A stretch of DNA of 64,000 bases from Ardenticatenales bacterium (lineage in GTDB: Bacteria > Chloroflexota > Anaerolineae > Promineifilales > Promineifilaceae). The DNA is taken from assembly GCA_020634575.1 (NCBI GenBank), contig JACKBM010000017.1:1-64000 (forward strand). Reading direction: 5' to 3'. Under the pieces are notes generated by a model. The model ran no database searches. It saw nothing but the letters and a program-made list of their open reading frames with translations, and was not told where the DNA came from. The position numbers and the translations under genes were made by a program. This document shows positions 18,159-27,469 of this stretch, one piece after another. Position 1 is the stretch's first letter. Each line of letters starts with the position of its first letter.

Positions 18159-19282
18159 ACAACCTGACCGACGCCGCCAGTCGCTTTATCCGGCCGGAAA
18201 TCGCCGCCATGGAGCCGTACCATCCCATTGTCCCCTTTGACGTCCTCTCGGCCCGTCTGGGTATCCCTGAGAGCGAGCTGGTCAAACTGGACGCCAACGA
18301 AAATCCGTACGGCCCCTCGCCCCGCGCCCTGGCGGCTTTGGCCAGCGGTCGCCATTTCCACATCTACCCGGACCCGGAGGCAACGGCCCTGCGCCGCCTT
18401 TTGTCAGCCCACACCGGCCTGCCCAGCGACCGCCTCCTGGCCGGCATGGGGGCGGATGAGCTGATCGACCTCATCCTGCGCGTCGTCCTGGCGCCGGGCG
18501 ACGTGGTCATCGATTGCCCGCCCACCTTCGGCATGTACCCCTTTTCCACGGTGGTCAATGGGGGTCGCTACGTCGCTGTGCCCCGCGATGAGCAGTTCAG
18601 CCTGGACGTGGCAGGCATCGAAGAGGCCGTCGCCGCTGAACCAAACGCCAAAATCCTCTTTCTCTGCTCTCCCAACAACCCGGACGGCAGCTTGATCGAC
18701 GACGAGTCACTGACCCGCCTCCTGCGCCTGCCGCTGCTGGTGGTGCTGGACGAGGCCTACATTGACTTCGCGGCCCAGCCCAGCCGGATGGATTGGGCGT
18801 TGCAACACGAAAATCTGGCCGTTATCCGCACCTTCAGCAAACAGGCCGGGCTGGCTGGCCTCCGCCTCGGTTACGGCATCTTCCCGGACTGGCTACTGCC
18901 GCAGCTCTGGAAAATCAAGCAGCCGTACAACGTCAACGTCGCTGCCGGGCTTGCCGGCCAGGCCGCCCTGGAGGATCAGGATTGGCTGGCTGAGGTAACC
19001 GAAAAACTTATCACGGAACGAGAGCGGTTGTTGGCCGCGCTGGGCACCATCCCTTATTTGCAGCCCTATCCCAGCCAGGCCAACTTCATCCTCTGTCGCC
19101 TGCGTCAGGGGGATGCCGCCCAACTCAAAGCGGATCTGGCCCAACAGGGCATCCTCGTTCGCTATTTCAACAAACCGGGCCTGGCCAACTGCGTTCGCAT
19201 CAGCGTCGGCCGGCCGGAACAGACAGACCGCTTGCTGGCCGCCCTGCGCACCTGGCAACCGGCCGCAGGAGACCCATCATGA
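18155..19282 (+). CDS. hisC: Histidinol-phosphate aminotransferase
   Basis: PLP enzyme, fold type I, converting imidazole-acetol phosphate and glutamate to histidinol phosphate. 375 residues. Visible blocks: [13 protein letters not shown] near residue 45, [11 protein letters not shown] near 168, [10 protein letters not shown] near 195 (with the PLP-contacting Asp and Tyr), and the PLP lysine in [17 protein letters not shown] near 230. The arginine binding the phosphate substrate is in [16 protein letters not shown] near the C-terminus. Four-base ATGA overlaps on both sides show translational coupling with hisD and hisB. Confidence 0.95.
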
Positions 19283-19872
19283 GTGCCCGCACGGCCACGA
19301 TCTCGCGGCAAACCTCCGAAACCCAGATTGAGCTGAGCCTCAGTCTCGATGGCGCCGGCCGCCATCAAATCAGTACCGGCGTCGGCTTCCTGGACCACAT
19401 GCTCACCGCCCTCGCCGTCCACGGACTGTTCGACCTGACCGTGCAGGCGACCGGCGATCTCCATATCGACCCGCATCACACCATCGAGGACGTCGGCCTG
19501 GTCCTGGGCATGGCGCTCAACGAGGCGCTGGGCGACCGCAAAGGCATCCGCCGCATGGCCCACGCCTACGTGCCGATGGACGAGGCATTGGCCCGCGTTG
19601 TTGTTGACCTCAGCGGCCGGCCCTACACGGTGTTTAAGGCAGAATGGCACGCGCCGCTCATCGGCCAGTTCCCCACCTCGCTGGTGGGCCATTTCTTTGA
19701 GTCGGTCGCCATCCGCGGCAACTTCAACCTGCACGCTGAGGTATTCTACGGCGGTGACGATCACCACCAGGCGGAAGCGCTGTTCAAGGCGCTGGCCCGG
19801 GCGCTGAGCGAGGCGGTCGCCCTGGACCCGCGCCGCTCGGCTGTCCCCTCCACCAAAGGAACGCTGACATGA
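19279..19872 (+). CDS. hisB: Imidazoleglycerol-phosphate dehydratase
   Basis: Manganese enzyme dehydrating imidazole-glycerol phosphate to imidazole-acetol phosphate. 197 residues, monofunctional form: the N-terminal histidinol-phosphatase domain of enterobacterial HisB is absent. Signature pieces are [38 protein letters not shown] and the second-half repeat [17 protein letters not shown] with [18 protein letters not shown]; these supply the paired His and Glu ligands. Overlaps hisC and hisH by four bases each. Since no histidinol-phosphate phosphatase is encoded in the operon, that step must be served from elsewhere. Confidence 0.96.
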   Translation: MSARTATISRQTSETQIELSLSLDGAGRHQISTGVGFLDHMLTALAVHGLFDLTVQATGDLHIDPHHTIEDVGLVLGMALNEALGDRKGIRRMAHAYVPMDEALARVVVDLSGRPYTVFKAEWHAPLIGQFPTSLVGHFFESVAIRGNFNLHAEVFYGGDDHHQAEALFKALARALSEAVALDPRRSAVPSTKGTLT

Positions 19873-20492
19873 TTACGATGATCGATTACGGCGGCAGCAA
19901 TCTACGCTCCGCCCAGAAAGCGTTTGAATTCATCGGCGCCGAGGTGCTCGTGACGGAAAAGCCGGAGGACGTTCTACGGGCCAGCAAGCTGGTCCTGCCC
20001 GGCGTGGGCGCGTTCGGGGCGGGCATGGCGGCGCTGCGGGCGCGGGGCTTGATTGAACCCATCCGGGAGGCGGTGCGTCAGGGTATTCCGCTGCTCGGCA
20101 TCTGCGTCGGTATGCAGTTCTTGTTTGATGTCAGCGAGGAGATGGGCGAGTATGAGGGGTTGGGCGTGCTGTCCGGCCGGGTGGTGCGCTTCCCGGAAGG
20201 GGCGTTGAAAGTGCCACACATGGGCTGGAATGAGCTGGTGGTGGACCGGCCGCATCCGTTGTTGTGGGGGGTACCGGCCGGTGCCTACACCTACTTCGTC
20301 CATTCCTACCATTGCCAGACGGCCAGCCCCGCCGCCGTCGTCGCCCACACCGACTACGGCCAGCCCGTCGCCGCCATCGTCAACGAAGGCAACGTCTACG
20401 GCATCCAGTTCCACCCGGAAAAAAGCCACCGCGTCGGCCTGCAAATCATCAACAACTACGTCACCCGAATTCCTGCGTTTAGCGCGGGTTGA
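19869..20492 (+). CDS. hisH: Imidazole glycerol phosphate synthase, glutaminase subunit
   Basis: Class I glutamine amidotransferase that feeds ammonia through the HisF barrel. 207 residues. Catalytic triad: Cys in [13 protein letters not shown] near residue 80, and His and Glu in [12 protein letters not shown] near residue 183. The oxyanion-strand start [16 protein letters not shown] is present. It overlaps hisB by four bases, but downstream a 110-base gap with a hairpin repeat separates it from hisA, the only break in an otherwise tightly overlapping operon. It should form a heterodimer with the HisF half of the downstream fusion. Confidence 0.95.
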   Translation: MITMIDYGGSNLRSAQKAFEFIGAEVLVTEKPEDVLRASKLVLPGVGAFGAGMAALRARGLIEPIREAVRQGIPLLGICVGMQFLFDVSEEMGEYEGLGVLSGRVVRFPEGALKVPHMGWNELVVDRPHPLLWGVPAGAYTYFVHSYHCQTASPAAVVAHTDYGQPVAAIVNEGNVYGIQFHPEKSHRVGLQIINNYVTRIPAFSAG

Positions 20493-20504
20493 AGAGGAGG
20501 TTTG

Positions 20505-20606
20505 GCCACGGATTAACACGGATTGGGCACGGATTTTCTTTTGTGGAGAGCCTTCAAGCGTCATACCAAAAAAACAAATCCGTGAAAATCCGTGTTAATC
20601 CGTGGC
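20505..20606. repeat. Hairpin repeat inserted inside the his operon
   Basis: GCCACGGATTAACACGGATT (20505-20524) is the exact inverse complement of 20587-20606. An inner CACGGATTT also pairs with AAATCCGTG. The element fills the only real gap of the operon, between hisH and hisA. It has the same build as elements at 58690-58774 and 59294-59420: two or three tandem ...GATT units facing their complements. Confidence 0.85.
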
Positions 20607-20616
20607 AAAAAAAAAT

Positions 20617-21380
20617 ATGAATGAATTTACGATTTATCCTGCCATTGATCTGCGCCGGGGCCAGGTGGTCCGGTTGGAGTATGGCGACCCGAACCGGCAG
20701 ACAACCTTCAGCGACGACCCCTACGCCACTGCCGAGCGCTGGAAAGCCGCGGGGGCGGCCTGGCTCCATGTCGTCAACCTGGATGGCGCCTTTGACGAGC
20801 CGGGGCTGGCCAATTGGGGCGCCCTGCACAACATCTGCAAGGCCGGCCTGCCCGTCCAGTTTGGCGGCGGCCTGCGTGATATGGCCGCCATCGAGAACGC
20901 CTTCGACGCCGGCGTGAACCGGGTCATCCTGGGCACGGTCGCCATCGAACAACCGGAGCTGGTTGCCTCGGCTGTCGCCAAATTCGGCGGCGCCCGCGTC
21001 GTTGTTGGCATTGACGCTCGTGATAACGAGGTCAAGACGCGCGGCTGGCAAAGTGGCTCCGGGCTGACACCGGCCGCTCTGGGGCAGCAAATGGCCGATC
21101 CCTCGGCGTCCAGACCATCATCCACACCGATATCAACCGGGACGGCGTCGGCACCGGCGTGAACCGGCAGGCGTCAGCTGATCTGGCCCAGGCAACCGGC
21201 CTGCCGATCATCGCCTCCGGCGGCGTCGGCTCGCTGGACGATATCCTGGCGGTGGCTGCGCTGCGGGAGCAAGGGCTGACAGGCGTCATCGTTGGCCGGG
21301 CGCTCTACGACGAGCGGGTTGACCTGGCTACGGCCCTGGCCGCTGTGGCGGAACATGGAGGCAATACCGATGCTGGCTAA
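20617..21380 (+). CDS. hisA: ProFAR isomerase (phosphoribosyl-formimino-AICAR ribotide isomerase), frame broken
   Basis: (beta/alpha)8 isomerase acting between HisI and HisF. The first part reads [20 protein letters not shown] with the catalytic Asp in PAIDL, then FGGGLRDM and [17 protein letters not shown], up to about 21095. The rest ([20 protein letters not shown], with the second catalytic Asp, then [15 protein letters not shown]) continues in another frame to 21380. One base appears missing, or two extra, around 21098-21103 in GCCGATCCCTCGG. Both halves are fully conserved, so this is more likely a sequence error than a dead gene. The start at ATG 20617 is preferred to a GTG inside the hairpin repeat. 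Overlaps hisF by 11 bases. Confidence 0.85.
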
Positions 21381-22485
21381 ACGCATCATTCCCTGCCTGG
21401 ATATCAAGGATGGCCGGGTGGTCAAAGGGGTCAATTTCGTCGAACTCAAAGACGCGGGCGACCCGGTTGAGCAAGCCCGTATCTACGACCGCGAAGGGGC
21501 CCGACGAGCTGGTTTTCCTGGACATCACCGCCACCCACGAGAACCAGGACACCGTCCTGAAATCGCCCGAGCGGTGGCTGACCAGGTCTACATCCCGTTC
21601 ACCATCGGCGGCGGCATCCGCACCGTCGAGGATATGCGCGCCCTGTTGCGGGCCGGCGCCGACAAGATCAGCGTCAACTCTGCCGCCGTGCGTAACCCGC
21701 AGCTCCTGGCCGACGGCGCCCGCGAGTTTGGCAGCCAGGCTGTTGTCCTGGCTATCGATGCTCGCCGGCGGACGGAAGGGCCTGGCTGGGAGGTTTACGT
21801 GCGCGGTGGCCGCGAGGCGACGGGGCTGGACGCGGTCGAATGGGCCCAGCGGGCCGAAGCGCTCGGCGCCGGCGAGATCCTGCTGACCAGCATGGATGGC
21901 GACGGCACCCAGGAAGGGTACGACATCGAGCTAACGCGGGCGATTTCCCGGGCGGTTTCCATCCCGGTCATCGCTTCCGGCGGCGCCGGCCGGTTGGACC
22001 ATTTCGCCGCCGCCCTCACCCTCGGCGAGGCTGATGCCGCCCTCGCCGCCTCCCTGTTCCATTACCGGCAGATGCGCATCGCCGACGTGAAAGAGTATCT
22101 GGCAGCGCAGGGCATCCCGGTGCGCCAGGTCGAACCCGGCCCAGTCACCGTTCGCTCAGCCAACCCACTCAAATTTGACGACAAGGGCCTCATCACGGCC
22201 ATCGTTCAGGATAATCAGACGAAGCAGGTGCTGATGGTCGCCTGGATGAATGAGCTGGCCCTGGCCCGGACCGAAGCAACCGGCGAGGCCCATTTCTGGA
22301 GCCGGAGCCGCCAGGAGTTGTGGCACAAGGGCGGGACCTCGGGCAATACCCAGAAAGTTGTCGAAATTCGCGTCGATTGTGATGCGGACACGTTGTTGCT
22401 GCTGGTGGAACCGGCCGGTCCTGCCTGCCACACTGGCGCCGTCAGCTGTTTCTTTCAGACTTTGGAGGAGTATCGAGATGCTTGA
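21370..22485 (+). CDS. hisF: HisF-HisI fusion: IGP synthase cyclase and phosphoribosyl-AMP cyclohydrolase
   Basis: One frame of about 371 residues. Residues 1-255 are HisF, the cyclase barrel making imidazole-glycerol phosphate and [25 protein letters not shown] with the catalytic Asp, [35 protein letters not shown] with the second Asp, [15 protein letters not shown]. Residues about 262-371 are His[64 protein letters not shown], with its Cys/His metal ligands. Between about 21496 and 21560 the reading is scrambled: one extra G in GAAGGGGCCC, then one missing G before AAATCGCC. The correct other-frame reading there is [20 protein letters not shown], so these look like two compensating errors. 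Confidence 0.88.
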   Translation: MLAKRIIPCLDIKDGRVVKGVNFVELKDAGDPVEQARIYDREGARRAGFPGHHRHPREPGHRPEIARAVADQVYIPFTIGGGIRTVEDMRALLRAGADKISVNSAAVRNPQLLADGAREFGSQAVVLAIDARRRTEGPGWEVYVRGGREATGLDAVEWAQRAEALGAGEILLTSMDGDGTQEGYDIELTRAISRAVSIPVIASGGAGRLDHFAAALTLGEADAALAASLFHYRQMRIADVKEYLAAQGIPVRQVEPGPVTVRSANPLKFDDKGLITAIVQDNQTKQVLMVAWMNELALARTEATGEAHFWSRSRQELWHKGGTSGNTQKVVEIRVDCDADTLLLLVEPAGPACHTGAVSCFFQTLEEYRDA

Positions 22486-22750
22486 TGAATTAGAAGGGGT
22501 TATTCGGGATAGGCAGCTGAACGCACCGGCCGGTTCCTACACGGCCAGCCTGTTTGCCGCCGGGCCGGACCGTATCGCCCAGAAGTTTGGCGAAGAAGCA
22601 ATTGAATTGCTCATCGCCGCCCAAAGCCAGACCCGCGACCGGCTCATCGAAGAGAGCGCTGACCTGGCCTATCATCTGACCGTCCTGTTGGTCAGTAAAG
22701 GGGTAAGCTGGCAAGATGTTGCCGCGGAACTGACGCGCCGGCAAAAATAG
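22478..22750 (+). CDS. hisE: Phosphoribosyl-ATP pyrophosphatase
   Basis: 90 residues from ATG 22478, which has GGAGGAG eight bases upstream and overlaps the HisF-HisI stop by eight bases. HisE removes pyrophosphate from phosphoribosyl-ATP. The all-alpha MazG-like motif is visible as [14 protein letters not shown], then [16 protein letters not shown] with its acidic metal ligands. It is separate here, whereas many bacteria fuse HisI to HisE. The gene ends two bases from the converging stop of the hybrid kinase gene at 22753, leaving no room for a terminator. Confidence 0.93.
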   Translation: MLDELEGVIRDRQLNAPAGSYTASLFAAGPDRIAQKFGEEAIELLIAAQSQTRDRLIEESADLAYHLTVLLVSKGVSWQDVAAELTRRQK

Positions 22751-22752
22751 CG

Positions 22753-24411
22753 CTAATCAGTGGCTACCAGCTCGCGTGTACCGCCCGGTTTGAGCAGCGG
22801 CAGATTCTCCGGCACGGCCACCGGGATCACAAAGTGAAAGGTTGAGCCCTGGCGGAAAATGCTCTCAAACCAGATGAGGCCGTTGTGGACTTCAACCAGG
22901 GAGCGGGTGATGTGCAGCCCTAATCCAGTGCCGGGCTGACGGCGCGCCTCGTCGTCAGAGGCACGGAAGAAGCGGTTGAAGATGCGGGGCTGCTCCTTTT
23001 CGTCGATGCCCATGCCGCTGTCCTTGACGGCGACGTGGACCATCTCCTGTTCGCTGTCACCAGCTACCGGCATCAGCAGCTTCTCGGCGCTGACGACGAT
23101 CTGCCCTTCCTCCGGCGTGTATTTGTTGGCATTGGAGAGCAGGTTGGTCAGGACCTGGCTCAGGCGCAGATGGTCGCCCCAGATGAGCGGCAAATCGGGC
23201 GGCGCCTTGACGGTCAATTTTTGCCGTTTGCTCTCAAACTGGCCGCGCAGGGTACGGACTGATTCGTCGATCAGCTCGGCCATCTGGATGCCTTCGAAGT
23301 CGAGGGTTAACCGGCCGGATTCAATCCGCGAAATATCAGACAGATCGGAGATCAAGCCGGTCATCCGCTTCAAGTTGAGCTGCATCGTCTCCAGGAAACC
23401 CACCTGGCGTTCGTTCAGCGCTCCCGCCCGCTGCGTCATCAACAGGCTGGTGTACCCTTGAATTGCCGTCATCGGCGTCTTCAGCTCGTGGGCCACAAAG
23501 CCGATAAATTCGCTTTTGGCCGTGTTGGCCATTTCCAGGGAACTGTAAAGCTGGGCATTGTTTAGCGCGATAGCGGCATGATCACAAAGCCGGGCAATGA
23601 ACTGGCGCACATCGTCATCCCACGCTTTGGGCTGGCTGTTTTCCAGGATGATAAGACCAATCGCCCGGTCTTCCCGGTTGATTGGCGCCACCAGCATACT
23701 CCGCGAATCCGTCAGGATTCCCTGACCACGCAAATCAGGGATATGCTGCTCCTGCCGGCTGATCACGGCCGCAGCGATTGGCTCCCAGTCCAGGGGCAGA
23801 ATGGCGCCGGGGAACTTCTCCAGCTCCGTCCCATAGCCGAATGTGGAGAGGATACGCACCCCGTCCTGCTCAACCACCCCCGTCATACCAGCCTGGTCAC
23901 CCGAGCGGCGCAGGGTCCAGTCCAGCAGGATTTGCAACACCCGCTGCCCGTCCAGCGACGCATTCAGCCGGCGATCCAATTCCTGAATCAAGGAAAGCTC
24001 GGCCACATGCGCCTGGACCTGGTCCTGAACCCGTTTTTTGGAGAGGCAGGAGGTAACTCGGGCCCGGAGGATGGTGGGGTTGAAGGGGATGGGCAGGTAA
24101 TCTTCTGCGCCCAATTCGATACAGCGCGCAAAACTCTGCATATCGGCTGTGGCCGAAATCACGACAACCGGTATCTCGCGCAGCCGATAATCAGCCTTGA
24201 GCTGAGCCAGCACCGTATAGCCATCCATCTCCGGCATAATGATGTCCAGGAGGATGACGTCAAACATCTGCTGCTCCAGCAACTGGAGCGCCATTGGGCC
24301 GCTCGCGGCTGTTGTGACCTGGTGTCCATCGTGCCGCAGATAGCGGCTGACCAGATCGCGGTTGACCTCGTCATCATCGATGACCAGCATGTGGCCCACA
24401 TGCCTGTTCAT
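22753..24411 (-). CDS. Receiver-GAF-histidine kinase hybrid
   Basis: 552 residues, cytoplasmic, no membrane segment. Receiver at residues 8-125 with the phosphoacceptor Asp56 in DVILLDIIMPEMDG; the usual conserved Lys near residue 107 is Ile (DYLPIPF), which may weaken switching. A GAF domain follows (about 150-290), then HisKA with the phospho-His in FVAHELKTPMTAIQGY near residue 310, then HATPase_c with an N box (LSNANKYTPEEG), G1 (VKDSGMGI) and G2 (PGTGLGLHITRSLVE). The receiver-first order suggests that phosphorylation of the receiver controls the kinase. Its ATG overlaps the upstream single-domain receiver by four bases, so the two form one relay. Confidence 0.92.
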   Translation of the reverse strand: MNRHVGHMLVIDDDEVNRDLVSRYLRHDGHQVTTAASGPMALQLLEQQMFDVILLDIIMPEMDGYTVLAQLKADYRLREIPVVVISATADMQSFARCIELGAEDYLPIPFNPTILRARVTSCLSKKRVQDQVQAHVAELSLIQELDRRLNASLDGQRVLQILLDWTLRRSGDQAGMTGVVEQDGVRILSTFGYGTELEKFPGAILPLDWEPIAAAVISRQEQHIPDLRGQGILTDSRSMLVAPINREDRAIGLIILENSQPKAWDDDVRQFIARLCDHAAIALNNAQLYSSLEMANTAKSEFIGFVAHELKTPMTAIQGYTSLLMTQRAGALNERQVGFLETMQLNLKRMTGLISDLSDISRIESGRLTLDFEGIQMAELIDESVRTLRGQFESKRQKLTVKAPPDLPLIWGDHLRLSQVLTNLLSNANKYTPEEGQIVVSAEKLLMPVAGDSEQEMVHVAVKDSGMGIDEKEQPRIFNRFFRASDDEARRQPGTGLGLHITRSLVEVHNGLIWFESIFRQGSTFHFVIPVAVPENLPLLKPGGTRELVATD

Positions 24412-24767
24412 GCACTTAACCCCAGATGGCTATGTATCCGTCCCAATAATTCGTCAAAGTCAAATGGCTTGAGGAGAAAATCCTCACGCGCCACAGATTC
24501 AACGATCTCGTCAGGTTGCGCTGTCATCACAATAATGGGGATATGGGCCGTAGACGGATCCGCCTTGATCTGCCGAATGGCCTCCCCCCCGCTTAACAGC
24601 GGTAGCCGCAAATCCATGACAATCAGATCGGGTTGGTCACTTTTTGCCTTGCGGACCGCCTCCAGGCCAGTCCTTGCCTGAATCACCTGAAATTTGAATC
24701 TCTGCAGCTGGCGCAGCATGATATCCTGCAACAGCTTGTTGTCCTCAACGACTAAGATTATGGGCAT
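24408..24767 (-). CDS. Single-domain response regulator
   Basis: 119 residues made of one receiver domain: acidic pocket Glu8/Asp9, phosphoacceptor Asp52 in DLIVMDLRLPLLSG, Thr in IIVMTAQ, Lys in FLLKPFDF. There is no output domain, so it probably works as a phosphate shuttle for the hybrid kinase downstream, whose start codon it overlaps. GAAGG precedes the ATG by five to six bases. The 197 bases upstream (24768-24964) separate it from the LysM gene and contain no clear element. Confidence 0.92.
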   Translation of the reverse strand: MPIILVVEDNKLLQDIMLRQLQRFKFQVIQARTGLEAVRKAKSDQPDLIVMDLRLPLLSGGEAIRQIKADPSTAHIPIIVMTAQPDEIVESVAREDFLLKPFDFDELLGRIHSHLGLSA

Positions 24768-24964
24768 GGATCCTTCTCATGTCCCGACAAGGAACTGGTC
24801 ATCTCCTCAAAGTTCAAGCAGCACGTTTCGCGACAGTCGATTTGAGAGCCTGAATCACATTGTATTAAACCGCAAAACAGGGCCATTTTTCGGCAGCTTC
24901 ACGATTTTTTCACCGCACTGACCTGGTTCCAACTCTACTTTTCGGGGGAGAACATAGCCTCAGC

Positions 24965-25306
24965 CTAATCCAGATCCGGCAGAATCAACTCCTGTCCGAC
25001 CCGAATCGCGTTGGGATTGTCGCCAATCAGCTCTTTGTTGGCCTCGTAAATCGCCTGCCATTTGTCAGCAGAGCCATATTGTTTCTGGGCAATAGCACTG
25101 AGGCTGTCGCCCGCGACAACGGTGTATGATTTCTGGCTTTTGGCCGCCTCGACCCGCTTGCCCGCGAGAATGCCCTTGGCCGCCTCGGCCAGCTTATCGG
25201 AGCGCTCTTTGGCGTCCTGCCCCAGGCTTTCCACCTTGGCCTTGTTCCCTTTCTCCGCCCGGCCTAATTTGCCGGCCATGCTTTTCTTCAAATCATCGCT
25301 TGCCAT
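24965..25306 (-). CDS. LysM-domain protein with charged helical N-terminus
   Basis: 113 residues. Residues 1-58 are Lys/Ala/Glu-rich and helical without a signal peptide. Residues 60-111 form one LysM motif: SYTVVAGDSLSAIAQKQYGS, then WQAIYEANKELIGDNPNAIR and VGQELILP. LysM binds N-acetylglucosamine polymers such as peptidoglycan. Small proteins of this build (as in the YgaU/BON-LysM group) are known from stress responses and can be cytoplasmic; the lack of an export signal fits that. The ATG is preceded by AAGGAAGG. Confidence 0.85.
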   Translation of the reverse strand: MASDDLKKSMAGKLGRAEKGNKAKVESLGQDAKERSDKLAEAAKGILAGKRVEAAKSQKSYTVVAGDSLSAIAQKQYGSADKWQAIYEANKELIGDNPNAIRVGQELILPDLD

Positions 25307-25517
25307 GGGTATACCTTCCTTACTTAAACTACTGGGTTATGGCGCTTCGGGATTGTGTCGGAAACCCGTCCTGACGTCAAGCAGTGAAGCGGCGCTGGCC
25401 AGTGACGCGGAGCCTGCGAACGGCGCCTGACAGCCATGATCGCCATAGGCCCCGGGTCTCTTCGCGCGGCGCTGCCGAGGGTGCGGCTGGCGCGCAAGCG
25501 CGCCGGCGGGGTGGGCG

Positions 25518-25553
25518 GCAACCCTACAGGAGAATTCCTACCTGTCGGGTTGC
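25518..25553. repeat. Dispersed hairpin, same family as 15115-15543
   Basis: GCAACCCTACAGG (25518-25530), loop AGAATTCCTA, CCTGTCGGGTTGC (25541-25553). The orientation matches the copy at 15508. GC-rich flanks (GCGGGGTGGGC and GCGCCCCCCCGCCCCGC) partly extend the stem. The rest of 25307-25622 shows no gene or other signal I can support. Confidence 0.8.
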
Positions 25554-25622
25554 GCCCCCCCGCCCCGCAGTCCAATGCCGTCAGCCCATTGACGCCTCAG
25601 GTTTCCTTCTTAAAATTTAAAC

Positions 25623-26612
25623 ATGATGACTCCGCCACCTGCAGACCGCGTTCGCACCCTCACGAAAGGCACCGCCCTCATCGTCACCGACCTGCATGGT
25701 GATGGCGCTGCGTTCCGGCGTTGCCGCGATTACTTTCTGGCGGGCCAGGCACGTGGTGAGCTGGACTACTTCATTTGCTGCGGGGACCTGATTCACCGGG
25801 AGAGCCCACCAGAGGAGGACGACTCCCTGGCCATGCTGCTTGAAATGCAAGCGTGGCAGGCCTCAGATCCGGAACACGTCATCTATCTGCTGGGCAATCA
25901 CGAGTTGTCGCACATTTACCGGATTATTCTACGCAAGGGTGATTACCGGTACACGCCACGCTTGGCGGCGGCCATGGGCGCAAAGCGAGCCGAACTGTTG
26001 GATTATCTGGCCACGTTGCCTTTCTACGTGCGCACCGCGGCAGGCGTCGCCATCGCCCATGCCGGCGCCGGCAGCGCCATGCTGGAGGCAGACAATTGGC
26101 ACACGCTGCGCTGGCTGGACCATGAGGCTGTCTGGGCCGGTCTGGCAGCCCGTTATCCGCCTGAGACATGCAATCAGATCCGCGCCCAAATCAGCGACCT
26201 GAAGCGGGTCAGCTACGATGAGCTCGTGCGTGAGGCGTGGAACGTACAATCCCCGGCCGATCCCTTCTATGACGACTGGATCCTCAACCAGCTCTTCATG
26301 ATGGAACCGCTCTTCGATCTGCTCTGGAACAGCTTCTTTCTCAAAAATGAACAGGATTTTGGCTCGGAATACGAGCAGATGGTGACGGCATTTTTGGCGT
26401 TGTTGAGTGAAGGATTCCAGCCACAAAGGCTGCTGGTTTGCGGCCACATTGCGGTTGCTGATGGCGTCGAGCGCGTCTACCGCAATCAGCTGCGGCTGGC
26501 GACTGCCGCCCATGCTAAACCGCGCTCGAGTGGGAAGATGCTAAGGTTACGGTTGGACCGGCCGGTCAACAGCCTCGACGAGCTCGAGCAAAATCTGATC
26601 AGCTTGTTCTAA
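25623..26612 (+). CDS. Metallophosphoesterase (PP2A-like calcineurin fold)
   Basis: 329 residues. The di-metal motifs are in order: DLHGD (residues 20-24), CCGDLIH near 53, GNHELSHI near 87, and late His residues in IAHAGAG near 141 and CGHIAVADG near 280. The set matches the GDxHG...GDxxD...GNH(E/D) signature of serine/threonine phosphatases and related phosphodiesterases. An inserted helical segment between residues 150 and 250 is rich in aromatics. The physiological target is not evident. It converges with the coiled-coil gene; the two stop codons overlap by four bases (26609-26612). Confidence 0.87.
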   Translation: MMTPPPADRVRTLTKGTALIVTDLHGDGAAFRRCRDYFLAGQARGELDYFICCGDLIHRESPPEEDDSLAMLLEMQAWQASDPEHVIYLLGNHELSHIYRIILRKGDYRYTPRLAAAMGAKRAELLDYLATLPFYVRTAAGVAIAHAGAGSAMLEADNWHTLRWLDHEAVWAGLAARYPPETCNQIRAQISDLKRVSYDELVREAWNVQSPADPFYDDWILNQLFMMEPLFDLLWNSFFLKNEQDFGSEYEQMVTAFLALLSEGFQPQRLLVCGHIAVADGVERVYRNQLRLATAAHAKPRSSGKMLRLRLDRPVNSLDELEQNLISLF

Positions 26613-27469
26613 CCTAACAGGAGCTTACTCAACCAATGGCGCGGTGGCTGGGGTTTGCGCACGGCCTGCAGCGACTTCTGGCGCGCGGCGAGCTCACCCT
26701 CCATGCGCGACAGCTTGGCCAGGGCATTGGCTGCCCGCACATCAGCGCTGAGGCGCACAGTCTTTTCCTCGGCCAGCATCTTTTCCAGCCGGTTGACATG
26801 GTGCAGGGCCAGGTCCAACTGCGCGGCCCGGGGGCTCTTTTCCAGCAACTGGGCGCGTAATGTGGCATTTTCCTCGGTCAACGCCTGCAAATGCGCTTCG
26901 ACTTCACGGCGGGATTTCACTTCGTTGAGCAACATCCCCTTCTCGCGCTCCAGCTTCAGGCGCAGGTTGCGCTCCTTGGCCAGCTGCGCCGCCAGCTCGA
27001 GCGCCTTGTCGCTCTGCGTATCCAGCAAGGCCAGGCGCCGCTCGATCTTCAGCCGGGTCGCCCGCTCATTTTCCAGCTTGCTGTGTTCCTGCTGCAGATG
27101 TTTCCAACCGGCCTGTAAGGAGGCCAGCTCCCGTTCGCTGTGGCTCCGCGCCACCTGGGCCTGCTCTCGTTCCGCCCTGCTGGCGTCCAGCTGCTGACGC
27201 AGCGTGGTCAATTCGACTTCTTGCTGCGCCTTACGCTGGGCCAGAACCTGGTGGCGCTGCTGTTCCAGCTTCAGCTCAACCCGGAGCTGCTCAATTTGCT
27301 GATTGGCCCGTTGCCAGATCCAGGCCAACGACTCGGCCGGCAACACGTCAGCCCCATGAGCCGAGGTGGATGACCCGCCGCGGGCCGCCTGTTCAATTTC
27401 TGCATCAGTTAAGGGTTGGGCTTGTTCTGAATAATGACCCGGCCCGTCCTCACGCCTGGAGTTGCTCAT
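26609..27469 (-). CDS. Coiled-coil protein partnered with ParA
   Basis: 286 residues from the ATG at 27469, which lies inside the end of the ParA gene (20-base overlap); a longer upstream frame overlaps ParA throughout and is rejected. Residues about 55-265 are nearly continuous heptad-rich coiled coil (long runs of Leu, Glu, Gln, Arg and Lys with SHSERELASLQAGWKHLQQE-type repeats). The last 17 residues (PQPPRHWLSKLLLG) are basic and aromatic and could be a membrane-tip or ParA-docking tail. No enzymatic motif is seen. ParA/MinD-type ATPases often position a cargo through a coiled-coil adaptor; this pairing suggests the same (inference). Confidence 0.75.
   Translation of the reverse strand: MSNSRREDGPGHYSEQAQPLTDAEIEQAARGGSSTSAHGADVLPAESLAWIWQRANQQIEQLRVELKLEQQRHQVLAQRKAQQEVELTTLRQQLDASRAEREQAQVARSHSERELASLQAGWKHLQQEHSKLENERATRLKIERRLALLDTQSDKALELAAQLAKERNLRLKLEREKGMLLNEVKSRREVEAHLQALTEENATLRAQLLEKSPRAAQLDLALHHVNRLEKMLAEEKTVRLSADVRAANALAKLSRMEGELAARQKSLQAVRKPQPPRHWLSKLLLG

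Noticed and set aside
21500..21560. Possible programmed frameshift in hisF
   Set aside because: No slippery heptamer plus pseudoknot arrangement is visible; paired +1/-1 changes at G runs look like sequence errors.
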